From: Sulfurihydrogenibium azorense Az-Fu1
Lineage (GTDB): Bacteria; Aquificota; Aquificia; Aquificales; Hydrogenothermaceae
Length of the DNA: 64,000 nt
NCBI RefSeq assembly: GCF_000021545.1
Contig: NC_012438.1
Location: 742,003 to 806,002, forward strand
Direction of reading: 5' to 3'
Numbering within the stretch: position 1 is the first letter of the stretch; each line of letters begins with the position of its first letter. Below, piece by piece: positions 46,245-54,388 of this stretch. Made by a program: the position numbers and the translations under genes. Under the pieces are notes generated by a model. It had not been told where the DNA came from. It saw only the letters and a program-made list of their open reading frames with translations, and made no database searches.

Positions 46245-46738
46245 ATTTCAATTCCTCATAGGCACTCTAAAAACATTCCAGAAAAGAAGCTTGTTTCATT
46301 TGTTGAATTCCGTTTCAATTCCTCATAGGCACTCTAAAAACACATTATTCGCATAAAGACATTATTCGAATATTCGCAGTTTCAATTCCTCATAGGCACT
46401 CTAAAAACTTATGAGAAAATAAAAGCTTTGGAAAGATGAAGAATAGTTTCAATTCCTCATAGGCACTCTAAAAACGTTTTTCGTTAGTATGTATATATTA
46501 ATTATAATTATGTTTCAATTCCTCATAGGCACTCTAAAAACAAGTCATCTCCTACTAAGTAAAGAGTATTATCGTTTCAATTCCTCATAGGCACTCTAAA
46601 AACTGTTATAATAGATTATAACATTGCTTGACAAAAAGTCGTTTCAATTCCTCATAGGCACTCTAAAAACTATGTTTGTGTATTTATATTTTTTTTAATT
46701 ATAATTACGTTTCAATTCCTCATAGGCACTCTAAAAAC
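46245..46738 (-). CRISPR. CRISPR array 2: 8 repeats of 30 nt, 7 spacers of 32-38 nt
   Basis: On the plus strand each repeat starts GTTTCAATTCCTCATAGG and ends CACTCTAAAAAC. Repeats begin at 46245, 46312, 46379, 46446, 46512, 46574, 46641 and 46709. The first has A in place of G at position 1 and the others are identical by eye. On the minus strand they end in ATTGAAAC, the classic type I-B / III 5' handle, so transcription runs leftwards from the leader beside cas2. Spacers are notably AT-rich; the fifth is only 32 nt. Confidence 0.97.
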
Positions 46739-46796
46739 CCTTCTTTTAGCCTATTCTATTGTCAAGGTTCAAATCCTTTATTATCAACTGTTAGGT

Positions 46797-46825
46797 ATTA
46801 TAATACACTTTTCCAAAAAATGCAA
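46797..46825 (-). promoter_or_regulatory. Leader promoter for array 2
   Basis: On the minus strand a -35 TTGCAT (46820-46825), a 17-bp spacer and a perfect -10 TATAAT (46797-46802) point into the array, whose first repeat begins about 50 bases beyond the expected start site. The -10 lies in a palindrome, GTATTATAATAC, so a plus-strand start is also possible. Confidence 0.6.
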
Positions 46826-46865
46826 CTGAAATAGCAATTTTCCTGTCGACCTTTGATCCTGCAAA

Positions 46866-46889
46866 AATCACTGGAGATCGACAGTGATT
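46866..46889 (-). terminator. Hairpin between cas2 and array 2
   Basis: An 8-bp perfect stem AATCACTG / CAGTGATT with an 8-base loop is followed on the minus strand by TTTGC and on the plus strand by ATTTTTC. It lies 97 bases past the cas2 stop, so it may end the cas transcript before the leader promoter, or be a leader structure used in spacer integration. Confidence 0.4.
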
Positions 46890-46985
46890 ATTTTTCAATC
46901 ACTTAGTTTAATTAATCTCAATTAAACCATTCTAATTGAGACTCAAAAACTGCCATTTTCGATAGGACGACGACAACAATTCGGA

Positions 46986-47252
46986 TTAAAAGAAAATGTC
47001 TTCAGATGAAGGTTTTTTGATACCAAACTCTTCTCTTTCGTAATATTTTTTAGTTCTAAACTTGTAGACTAAGACAGAGTCTTCATCGTTGTTTATTATA
47101 GTCCTTAACTCGTCTATAAGCATTCTATAATTTGCCTCTGTTATCTCTCCCTCAAAAACACTATTTTGAACATGGGTTAAATATTTTTTACAAATTTTAT
47201 GAAACTTACTAACTCTTTTTTCATTTGCATCATAAACTAATATGATAAACAT
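46986..47252 (-). CDS. cas2: Cas2 (locus 2)
   Basis: An intact 88-aa Cas2 with FIILVYDANEKRVSKFHKIC (conserved YD motif), QNSVFEGEITEANYRML and VLVYKFRTKKYY. The ATG at 47252 is preferred over the upstream start, which overlaps cas1. It is the only unbroken adaptation gene of locus 2, its cas1 and cas4 partners being degraded, so spacer acquisition here is probably impossible unless supplied in trans by locus 1. Confidence 0.92.
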   Translation of the reverse strand: MFIILVYDANEKRVSKFHKICKKYLTHVQNSVFEGEITEANYRMLIDELRTIINNDEDSVLVYKFRTKKYYEREEFGIKKPSSEDIFF

Positions 47253-47254
47253 TA

Positions 47255-48177
47255 TTACCACTCTGCTATAAAAGGTTTGTATATCTCTTCATCTAAAAAA
47301 TGTTTGTAAAGTTTATAACATTCAATTCTTATTAATTTTCTGTAAGATACATTTCCAAGATTCTTGTATTTTATTGTTGTAAATAACTTTTCCTCAAAAG
47401 CCTTTATAAAAATTTGTCTTCCTTTTTCATTTAAATAAGAAAATTCAATGTCTTCATCAAAATGTTCTATTTTTATCTGCCCTTTGTTGATTAAGCTAAA
47501 TATTACTCTATCAACTATCAAAGGTTTAAAAATTTCAGCAATGTCAAGATTTAGACTAAAACTTCTTTGATTTGTTTCGTGAAGATAACCAATTCTTGGG
47601 TCTAAATGTGTTCTATATATCTGACTGAGAACGGTTGTATACATTAAAGAGTTTCCCAAAACTTATTAGAGCATTTAATGGATTTTCTGGTGGTCTTTTT
47701 GTCCTTTTATCAAAATAAAAATTTTCTTGATTTAATATTAAGTTAAACGACTCGTAATAAGATTTTCTTATCTCTCCTTCTAATGCCATCAATGAAGGGA
47801 TATCCTGTTGAATATCAATTTCATTTTTCTTTTCTTCTATAAACTTTACATAATCTTTTACATCATCTTTTGATTTTTGATAGTACTTTAAATTTTTTAG
47901 TATATTCTCTACTGCACCCTTTACAAAACTTTTAGCTAAATATAGTCTTTCATCTTCTTTCAAATAAAACTGAGCCTGTTTAAGTGTTATTAAACCAGAA
48001 TTTAAATACTCTCTTGGATAATAAGTCCCTACATAGTACCCATAATAGTTATAAAAGAAAAGTGGTATATTATTTTTTGTAAAAAATTCTAAAACTCTTT
48101 TATTTAAATCAACTTCCCCAAATATATGTATTTCTGAGACTGTATTGATTGGAATAATCCTTTTATCATTGTATTTT
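47255..48177 (-). pseudogene. cas1: Cas1, 5'-truncated and frameshifted
   Basis: Translation from about 48177 reads KRIIPINTVSEIHIFGEVDL, then NIPLFFYNYYGYYVGTYYPR, and continues through the catalytic region MALEGEIRKSYY to PPENPLNALISFGK. There the frame is lost; one extra A in GGGAAAC near 47643-47650 shifts it, and the other frame carries on as NSLMYTTVLSQIYRTHLDP to the stop at 47255. The first ~22 codons and start are missing: the region begins directly at the broken end of cas4, out of frame. No in-frame start precedes the FGEVD block. So this gene has at least two lesions, unlike the intact cas1 at 12265-13260. Confidence 0.9.
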
Positions 48178-48629
48178 TTCAGGTTTAGGAGGTTTTGGAA
48201 GTTTTAAAATTTCTGTTATATTTACGATTGCTCTTTTTATCTCTTCTTCTATTTCTTTTGTTAAGATTATTTTTACTCTCTTTTTCTCTTCTGGAATTAA
48301 AAGTTCACCTTCAATTTCTATACCTTTTTCTTCTTTTAGGTAAAACAAATAAAATGCAACCTGCATTTTTGCACTTTGTAAAAATTTTGAGGACTTTTTG
48401 ATTTCTCCAATAACTTTTTTATTTGAAAGTATATCTATCTTTATTGTATTATCTATTAAAATTTCTTTTTTTCACGTTTATAGAACGATTCGTGAAAATG
48501 TTTTCCTAAAATTAAAAAATCATTTTCTTGATCTGCCTCTATTGAATGACCTATAAGCCAAACTTCCCTATGACAAATGTAGTAATACCATATTAGTGTT
48601 CCATTTATGTTAATTACCTCAGTACTCAA
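48166..48629 (-). pseudogene. cas4: Cas4, frameshifted and lacking the C-terminal cysteine cluster
   Basis: From a TTG at 48629 inside the cas3 end, the frame reads VININ, then GTLIWYYYICHREVWLIG (first Fe-S cysteine), and stops after KREKKKF. Adding one A to the A7 run near 48468-48474 restores KREKKEILIDNTIKIDILSNK and on through VIGEIKKSSKF to LPKPPKPEKIQ. The intact paralogue continues into CQKCAYFEFC, but here the frame meets TGA at 48166 before any cysteine. The total of 464 bases is one short of 155 codons. The loss of the C-terminus joins the loss of the cas1 start, which indicates a single deletion across the cas4-cas1 junction. Confidence 0.88.
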
Positions 48630-50907
48630 GGAATATATCTCCTTTTACTTTATATCCAGTCTCTTCATCGTAAAAACCTTCAAGCTCTGACTTATGGACA
48701 ACATAAAAATTTCCGTCCTTATTAGGCTCATTATTTTTTATAGGGACTGATACTACATACTCGTAAAAATCCTTTTTTATACTATTAAAAGCTTTTTTCC
48801 TTTCAAATAAATTTTCAATAGTCAATACCTTTTTAAATTCATTCCAAACTTCTACAGCTCTATCGTCAAGTTGAATAAACACGTCTTGTTTATATTTGCC
48901 TTCTTCTATTAAAAGGAAATCTTCTATAGAGTTTTCACCTGAAAATACCAGCCCAGTTGCAGACTTTAATATATCTCTATCCTGATACTTTCTTTCGTTT
49001 AAAAGCCTGTAATACCGTTTTACTAACTCTTGTATCTCTATCTCGTCGTATAAATCTTTAGTTAAAACATCTTTCGTGGCTTCAAGTAAGACAGTGTCAT
49101 AGACATAGGAAGAGTATTTCCTGTTTTTGTCATCTATCAGGTTTATCACATACACTAATCCCTTTTCTCTTAATCCTTCTCTATTACATCTACCTGCAGA
49201 CTGGATTATACTGTCAAGGGGAGAAAAATCTCTATACACAACATCAAAATCTATATCTACTCCTGCCTCTACTAACTGTGTAGAAACAGCTATTGGTTTT
49301 AGTTTATCCTTTAAAGCCTGTATTCTTTTTAATCTCTCTTTTGGAATTATATGAGTAGATAGATAGATTACTTGGTCCGGATATTTTTGTTTTAAAAAGT
49401 TATAGACTTCTTTAGCCGATGAAACTGTGTTTAGGATAAACAGATAACTTTTATCGTGTTGAAGCTGTAAATTACTGCAAAATTCTGAAACTGTTTTTTG
49501 AGATAAGTCTATGTTTATTTGGTATCTGTTTAACTTGTTAAAATACTCTCCTGAGCTTAAGTTTTTACCATTGATAAAGATGTCTGGTAGAGTTGCAGTG
49601 GTGTATATCACATAGAGATTAAATCTCTCTGCAAGAAAATAGAGAACTTCCCTAATTAATAACCAATATTTTGTTGGAATACTTTGGACTTCATCTAATA
49701 TTACCACAGAGTTAGTAAGTCTGTGGAACTTCCTAACCATTCCTTTTTTATTTCCTATAATGGAGTAGAAAAACTGCATAAAGGTTGTAATTATAATCTT
49801 ACTGTTAAAACCTTCTGTAAGTATTCTGGAAGTGTCGTAGTCTAAAATCTCTTCTTCGTCTTTGTAGTTAAATCCTGTTAGGTGGTGGTATTTAAGTAGT
49901 AAACTGTTATCTACATTGATGTTGCTATGTTTTAGTAGGTTTTCTATTACTTTGTGGTTTTGTTCTATTACTGACAAAAACGGTAAAACGTAGATAATTC
50001 TTAAATCTTTACCAGTTTCTTGTTTAAATTTATCTGCTATTTTCAGTGCATACTTAAAAGAAAGTAGAGTTTTACCTATTCCTGTAGGTAAGTTAAGAGT
50101 GTAAATTTTATGTTTTAAGTCTACTTCCTGATTTTTTATCTCAGTATAGGCTTGTTGTCTTAAGTTGTATAAGATGTTATCTTGTTTTGGTAGATTTTCT
50201 ACGTAGTTAGCTACTAAATCTGGCTTTAAATCAAACTTTTTAAATAAAACATCTTTGTCCGTTTTTATTCCTACATCAGACTTGTCTGCATCTAATAAAA
50301 GAGAGTAAAAAAGTAAAGCTTTTACGTAGTAATCTAACTTGTCTGTTTTCCTTATCTCTTTTCTAACAAATCTTTTCAAGTCAGACACTAAATTTTTTAT
50401 CTTCTCTAAATCAATCTCGTCAAAGTCAAAATCAAAAATATCCTTATTCTCAATCTTTAGATTTTCCAGAAAAACCTTAAACTTTTCCTTGTCTATTGTT
50501 TCTATTTGCTGTTTTAATAAGTCAATATCATCATCATCTAAAACCAAATCATCCATAAAATCTTGTAAATCACTGTGATGTCTTTTTGGAACTACAAAAG
50601 AAATAACAAGTAAAAAGTTATCGTCAATTTGCTCAGTTTTTAAGTATCTATCTGTAAGGTATAAACTAACTACAGCTCCTAAAAGGGAGTGGTTTTTTAG
50701 TTTTTTATCTACTTTTTCTCCTTGAATGTATCTTTGAAAGTAATCTGTAGTTTTACCTAAATCGTGAGAGAATAGAATAATAGAGAAAACGTCTTTTAAA
50801 ACTTTATCTTGATAGATATCTTGGAAAAATTTCAAGCCTATTTCTAAAACGTTTGATAGATGCTCTTCTATATACCTGTCAGGATGGGAAAGTAAACCAG
50901 AAAACAT
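48619..50907 (-). CDS. cas3: CRISPR nuclease-helicase Cas3 (locus 2)
   Basis: A 762-aa Cas3. The HD nuclease begins SHPDRYIEEHLSNVLEIG and has FSHDLGKTTDYFQRYIQG and RHHSDL. The helicase has LPTGIGKTLLSFKYAL, VILDEVQSIP, TTATLPDIF, VSTQLVEAGVDIDFD and QSAGRCNREG. All these motifs are intact, so interference may still work. ATG 50907 is chosen; a GTG at 50919 overlaps the cas5 stop. It is divergent in sequence from the locus 1 Cas3 and has the classical DEVQ box instead of DEPQ. Confidence 0.93.
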   Translation of the reverse strand: MFSGLLSHPDRYIEEHLSNVLEIGLKFFQDIYQDKVLKDVFSIILFSHDLGKTTDYFQRYIQGEKVDKKLKNHSLLGAVVSLYLTDRYLKTEQIDDNFLLVISFVVPKRHHSDLQDFMDDLVLDDDDIDLLKQQIETIDKEKFKVFLENLKIENKDIFDFDFDEIDLEKIKNLVSDLKRFVRKEIRKTDKLDYYVKALLFYSLLLDADKSDVGIKTDKDVLFKKFDLKPDLVANYVENLPKQDNILYNLRQQAYTEIKNQEVDLKHKIYTLNLPTGIGKTLLSFKYALKIADKFKQETGKDLRIIYVLPFLSVIEQNHKVIENLLKHSNINVDNSLLLKYHHLTGFNYKDEEEILDYDTSRILTEGFNSKIIITTFMQFFYSIIGNKKGMVRKFHRLTNSVVILDEVQSIPTKYWLLIREVLYFLAERFNLYVIYTTATLPDIFINGKNLSSGEYFNKLNRYQINIDLSQKTVSEFCSNLQLQHDKSYLFILNTVSSAKEVYNFLKQKYPDQVIYLSTHIIPKERLKRIQALKDKLKPIAVSTQLVEAGVDIDFDVVYRDFSPLDSIIQSAGRCNREGLREKGLVYVINLIDDKNRKYSSYVYDTVLLEATKDVLTKDLYDEIEIQELVKRYYRLLNERKYQDRDILKSATGLVFSGENSIEDFLLIEEGKYKQDVFIQLDDRAVEVWNEFKKVLTIENLFERKKAFNSIKKDFYEYVVSVPIKNNEPNKDGNFYVVHKSELEGFYDEETGYKVKGDIFLEY

Positions 50908-50915
50908 TTTAAATC

Positions 50916-51605
50916 TCACGTAAGAAATGATATAACCTTATCTTCTACTTTAAACACGTTTTTAAAACTGCCTTCTATTGGTTTTCCTTGTAGTTCCATA
51001 ACGATGTCTTTGTAGCTTTTGACTACTCTATTTTCATCTATATCCACAGGCATTTTTTCTTTAAAGTATCTTTTCCCCTCAACCATCTCTATGTTTTCAA
51101 TATTTTCACTTGATATTACAGTGTTAACATAATTGGAAGCATCTAAAGGTTCTACTTGGTATTGACCTATATACTTAAAGTTTGCAATGAGATTTGCAAG
51201 TCCTAATGATACAGTGTAATAGGTCTTTCTCTCTTTTATTCTATCCTTTAACTCCCTAAAGAGATTTTCTTCATTTAGGTTGATATACAGCCTGTAATGT
51301 GCATCTTTTAAAAATTCTGTTCTAATTGGAGTTCTGTTTTTTATTCTTGAAAAACTTACTTTAGTATCTATGTAGTTTATCGTAAACCTAATTTTCTTTA
51401 CAGGTTTTACAATCTCTATAGCAACCTTTGTAGTTTCTGCGTTTATGATTTTTAGGTAATCTTTCTTATCAATTCCAAGTATAGCTCCTATTATGCCAAA
51501 AACAGCAGTAGGGGGAGGAATGGAAAACGTTAAAGGAGATGTGGTGGTGTAAAACTTCCTAAAATGTCCAAAATCTCCCCATACGTCAAAAACTAAAACT
51601 TCCAT
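50916..51605 (-). CDS. cas5: Type I-B Cas5 (Csh/Cas5h-like)
   Basis: A 229-aa RAMP with MEVLVFDVWGDFGHFRKFYT and SPLTFSIPPPTAVFGIIGAI, the Cas5h form in which an FRK-FYTT stretch is followed by a PPPTA loop. ATG 51605 overlaps the cas7 stop region and follows AAAGGAAT; an in-frame upstream start at 51635 would overlap cas7 further. Its end overlaps the possible GTG of cas3. Confidence 0.92.
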   Translation of the reverse strand: MEVLVFDVWGDFGHFRKFYTTTSPLTFSIPPPTAVFGIIGAILGIDKKDYLKIINAETTKVAIEIVKPVKKIRFTINYIDTKVSFSRIKNRTPIRTEFLKDAHYRLYINLNEENLFRELKDRIKERKTYYTVSLGLANLIANFKYIGQYQVEPLDASNYVNTVISSENIENIEMVEGKRYFKEKMPVDIDENRVVKSYKDIVMELQGKPIEGSFKNVFKVEDKVISFLT

Positions 51606-51606
51606 T

Positions 51607-52554
51607 TTAAATTCCTTTAATCTCTTGAAATTCAACTAAATCAGACTTTAAATCTCTACTAAGCCTTAAATTCCTGTCCACTTTATAGTTTACTTTTTCA
51701 ATCTTGTCTTTTTCTTCTTCTATAACTTCTATAAGTCTGTCTATGTTTAGGATAAAGTCATCGGTTGACCTAATGTGTTCTTCGGGTATGTTAGTTTCTA
51801 TTTTTACGTATCTGTGAAGTTCTCCTATATGGAAGTATGTATTAGGCTTGTAAACTATCTCTATAAGCAATCTTGGAATATGTTCCATTTTTGACCTTGT
51901 TATTAAATTCTTTGTTCCATACCATAACACTTCTCTTAAATGCTCTAAATCTTTTTCGGTTGTTTTTGTGTGTTTAGATGCATTTTCGTTAAATACGCCG
52001 TGAAATGCAATAAGAGAATAAGGAAGTATCCACTCTTCTCTGAAAGTCTTTGTAGTCTTTTCTTTTTTAGATGCAAAAGCTCCTGTTCCTTTTATATACT
52101 CAAGCTTTACTTTATGTAAAGACTGTCCCATGTTAAACTGGACTGGTCCTGTAAATTTTATAGAACCACTTTTTGTATCTTCGGTGGTTTCCTCTTCTTT
52201 AGTCTCTTCTTTCTTTCCTTTTTTATTGTTGTTTTTCTTCTCTAACGGAATAACACCACCAAAAAGCCTTATATCAATACAACTATTTATTATGTTCTCT
52301 GGATTATTTCCAAACATACTTGCCCTTTTCTTTCCATCTATTACGTATTCTCCTTCTTTTATCTCTCTTACAAAAATTTCCATTCCTTTAAAGTCGTATA
52401 GGTAATCTCTAACAGTCCTTTTTAATCTTACATCGGTTATTATATTTCTTCCTGTTTCTTCATCTATTCTGGGTTTGTTTTCATCGTTTGGGTCGCCGTT
52501 TGGATTTCCAAAACTTACATCGTATAAAAATAGATACTCTCTACGGTTCAACAT
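51607..52554 (-). CDS. cas7: Type I-B Cas7, Csh2 family
   Basis: A 315-aa backbone protein beginning LNRREYLFLYDVSFGNPNGD with NKPRIDEETGRNIITDVRLK, the diagnostic Csh2 block. A lysine- and glutamate-rich loop (about residues 108-125, KKNNNKKGKKEETKEEETTE) is an unstructured insertion not expected in the family. ATG 52554 sits eight bases past GAGGAAAG; the overlap with cas8b is 14 bases. Confidence 0.94.
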   Translation of the reverse strand: MLNRREYLFLYDVSFGNPNGDPNDENKPRIDEETGRNIITDVRLKRTVRDYLYDFKGMEIFVREIKEGEYVIDGKKRASMFGNNPENIINSCIDIRLFGGVIPLEKKNNNKKGKKEETKEEETTEDTKSGSIKFTGPVQFNMGQSLHKVKLEYIKGTGAFASKKEKTTKTFREEWILPYSLIAFHGVFNENASKHTKTTEKDLEHLREVLWYGTKNLITRSKMEHIPRLLIEIVYKPNTYFHIGELHRYVKIETNIPEEHIRSTDDFILNIDRLIEVIEEEKDKIEKVNYKVDRNLRLSRDLKSDLVEFQEIKGI

Positions 52555-54244
52555 CACTACTTTCCTCCTTTATTTCAAAATTTTTTTCTTTCTTAATTAT
52601 ATTTGCAACTTCTTCGCTTAACGCCATTCCAGAAACAAAGTAGAAATTTATCTCATTTATTGATAAGCCAAATTTTTCCTGAGATAAAAGGTTCTTAGAT
52701 ATCTCTTGTGCAAGTTCTTGTTTTCCTTTGTCATATCTTTCGTATTCCATAAGTTTGTTTACTACTTTTGGAAGTAACCCTTTAATATCTTCTTCATTCA
52801 TTTTTAAACCTTTTAGATTTTTAAAAAATGGAGTAGTTTTTCTTTCACTCCATTGAATATCTAAAAGCATCTGTGTTAAAGCACCAAGTAAGAAAATTCC
52901 TCTTTTTGCCGGAGTGTTTAATGACTTTCCTACTTTTTCATAAATTTCGTCAAATTTTGTTTTCTCCATCTTTCCCTCCTTGCTTTCTAATAAACCAAGT
53001 TCTTCAAAAAATCTGACATTCATAAGGGCGTATATCACTGTATTAGTAATACTATTTCCACTTAAAAATTCATCTCTTATTTTTTTGGTAAAAATCTGAA
53101 GGAGGGTTTGAAAATCAAGCTTTCCACCTCTAAAAATCTTATCAATAACTTCAAAAAAGATTTTGTCATAATTACCTAAAAACTGAGTTAGAAAACCAAA
53201 ATTGTAATTTTCTATGTTAAATATTTTTTCTACTTCCTTTTTTACTTTAAAAATCTTAGATATTCTTGAAGGTAAAACATCTTCTATCAGCAGTAAAATC
53301 CTCTCTGCACTGTTTTCTTTTTTGAGAAAGAGAAAGTAAAAACACAATCCATCCTTATGGTCTTTAAGTAGGTTTATAATGTAGTTTTCATCTTCCGTTG
53401 GATTTTTGTCTTTTAAACTAACTCTTTTTTTTGCTTCAGATAGTATGTCTAAATACTCATTCATAACTTCTTTTGTGTTTAAAATAACATTTGGTATTAT
53501 GTAGTAGGTTTTTCCATAAAAATTAAACTCTAAGTGTTCTTCTATATATTTTCTACCGTAATCAACCTTCAGATAACAGGATTCACACACGGGAAAGTTT
53601 TTCCAAGCGTTAGATTTGTTAAACCCTCCAGCTATGTATCCAGGTTTATCCAAGGTATAGAATTTATAAATTTCGGAGGTAGTAAATACTTCATCTTTTA
53701 CCTCACCACACAAACTGCAACAAGCATTCTTAGATTTTGTATCTTTTAATCTCTTATAAAAATCCTTTATAAAAATCTCTTTAAAGTTAGGATTATCTAT
53801 TTCGTAGAGATACTTTCCATCTATCTTTACTGTAAGAACTATACCTTCATCTTTGCTACTTTTTCTTTTTTCCACTTCGTTTAAAATATCATTTTTATTT
53901 TTAATCAGTTCTTCATACATCTTTTTTAGTATCTGATTTTCATTTCTGTGCTCTTCAAACCATTTGATTATTTTATTTTCTATAGTTTTTTTCGGCTCTG
54001 TGACTCTGGCAGTTGGCGTAAAATCTGGTCCATTAGAAGATTTTCTTCTATATAAGTAAACTCTCCAGTTATCTTTTTTAAAATCTTCTGTTGTAATGTT
54101 TGAAAAGGTAAAGTCTTTGTTAAAATTTAGTACTATAACTTTATTGTAGTTTCCTGAATTGGGATTTTCCAATAAGATATCTATCTCACTTTTATTTTCT
54201 TGTTGTAGTACAAATTCCCCTAAGTTTCTTACTGCTTCTATCAT
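52541..54244 (-). CDS. cas8b: Type I-B Cascade large subunit Cas8b (Csh1)
   Basis: A 567-aa Csh1 protein. Recognisable features are a zinc-binding CCSLCGEV near residue 178 paired with CESCYLKV near residue 224, FYTLDKPGYIAGGF, and a helical C-terminal half with AKRGIFLLGALTQMLLDIQ. It is the first gene of locus 2 and the only Cas8 beside a Csh2 and Cas5h. GGGGA precedes the ATG by about nine bases. It differs in length and layout from the Cst1-type Cas8 of locus 1, so the two systems are distinct subtypes and not a duplication. Confidence 0.9.
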   Translation of the reverse strand: MIEAVRNLGEFVLQQENKSEIDILLENPNSGNYNKVIVLNFNKDFTFSNITTEDFKKDNWRVYLYRRKSSNGPDFTPTARVTEPKKTIENKIIKWFEEHRNENQILKKMYEELIKNKNDILNEVEKRKSSKDEGIVLTVKIDGKYLYEIDNPNFKEIFIKDFYKRLKDTKSKNACCSLCGEVKDEVFTTSEIYKFYTLDKPGYIAGGFNKSNAWKNFPVCESCYLKVDYGRKYIEEHLEFNFYGKTYYIIPNVILNTKEVMNEYLDILSEAKKRVSLKDKNPTEDENYIINLLKDHKDGLCFYFLFLKKENSAERILLLIEDVLPSRISKIFKVKKEVEKIFNIENYNFGFLTQFLGNYDKIFFEVIDKIFRGGKLDFQTLLQIFTKKIRDEFLSGNSITNTVIYALMNVRFFEELGLLESKEGKMEKTKFDEIYEKVGKSLNTPAKRGIFLLGALTQMLLDIQWSERKTTPFFKNLKGLKMNEEDIKGLLPKVVNKLMEYERYDKGKQELAQEISKNLLSQEKFGLSINEINFYFVSGMALSEEVANIIKKEKNFEIKEESSDVEP

Positions 54245-54275
54245 TTTTATTTTTCCCCACTAAAATCTATCGATT

Positions 54276-54281
54276 ATTATA
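54276..54281 (-). promoter_or_regulatory. Promoter -10 element for CRISPR locus 2 operon
   Basis: On the minus strand a perfect TATAAT lies 31 bases before the cas8b ATG, in a 144-bp gap shared with the divergent lepA gene. No good -35 at 17 bp is visible. Confidence 0.45.
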
Positions 54282-54388
54282 ATACATTAAAACTGACAAA
54301 TCTAACTTTTCTGACAAAGAGGTTTATTATATTTTTTTCACTATGCTAAAATATAAATCTCAAACTGAGTTGAAAGAGGTGTACTGTC

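Noticed and set aside
54294-54352. Possible -35/-10 pair for lepA (CTGACA, TAAAAT)
   Set aside because: The spacing does not fit any good pair, so no promoter is called for lepA.
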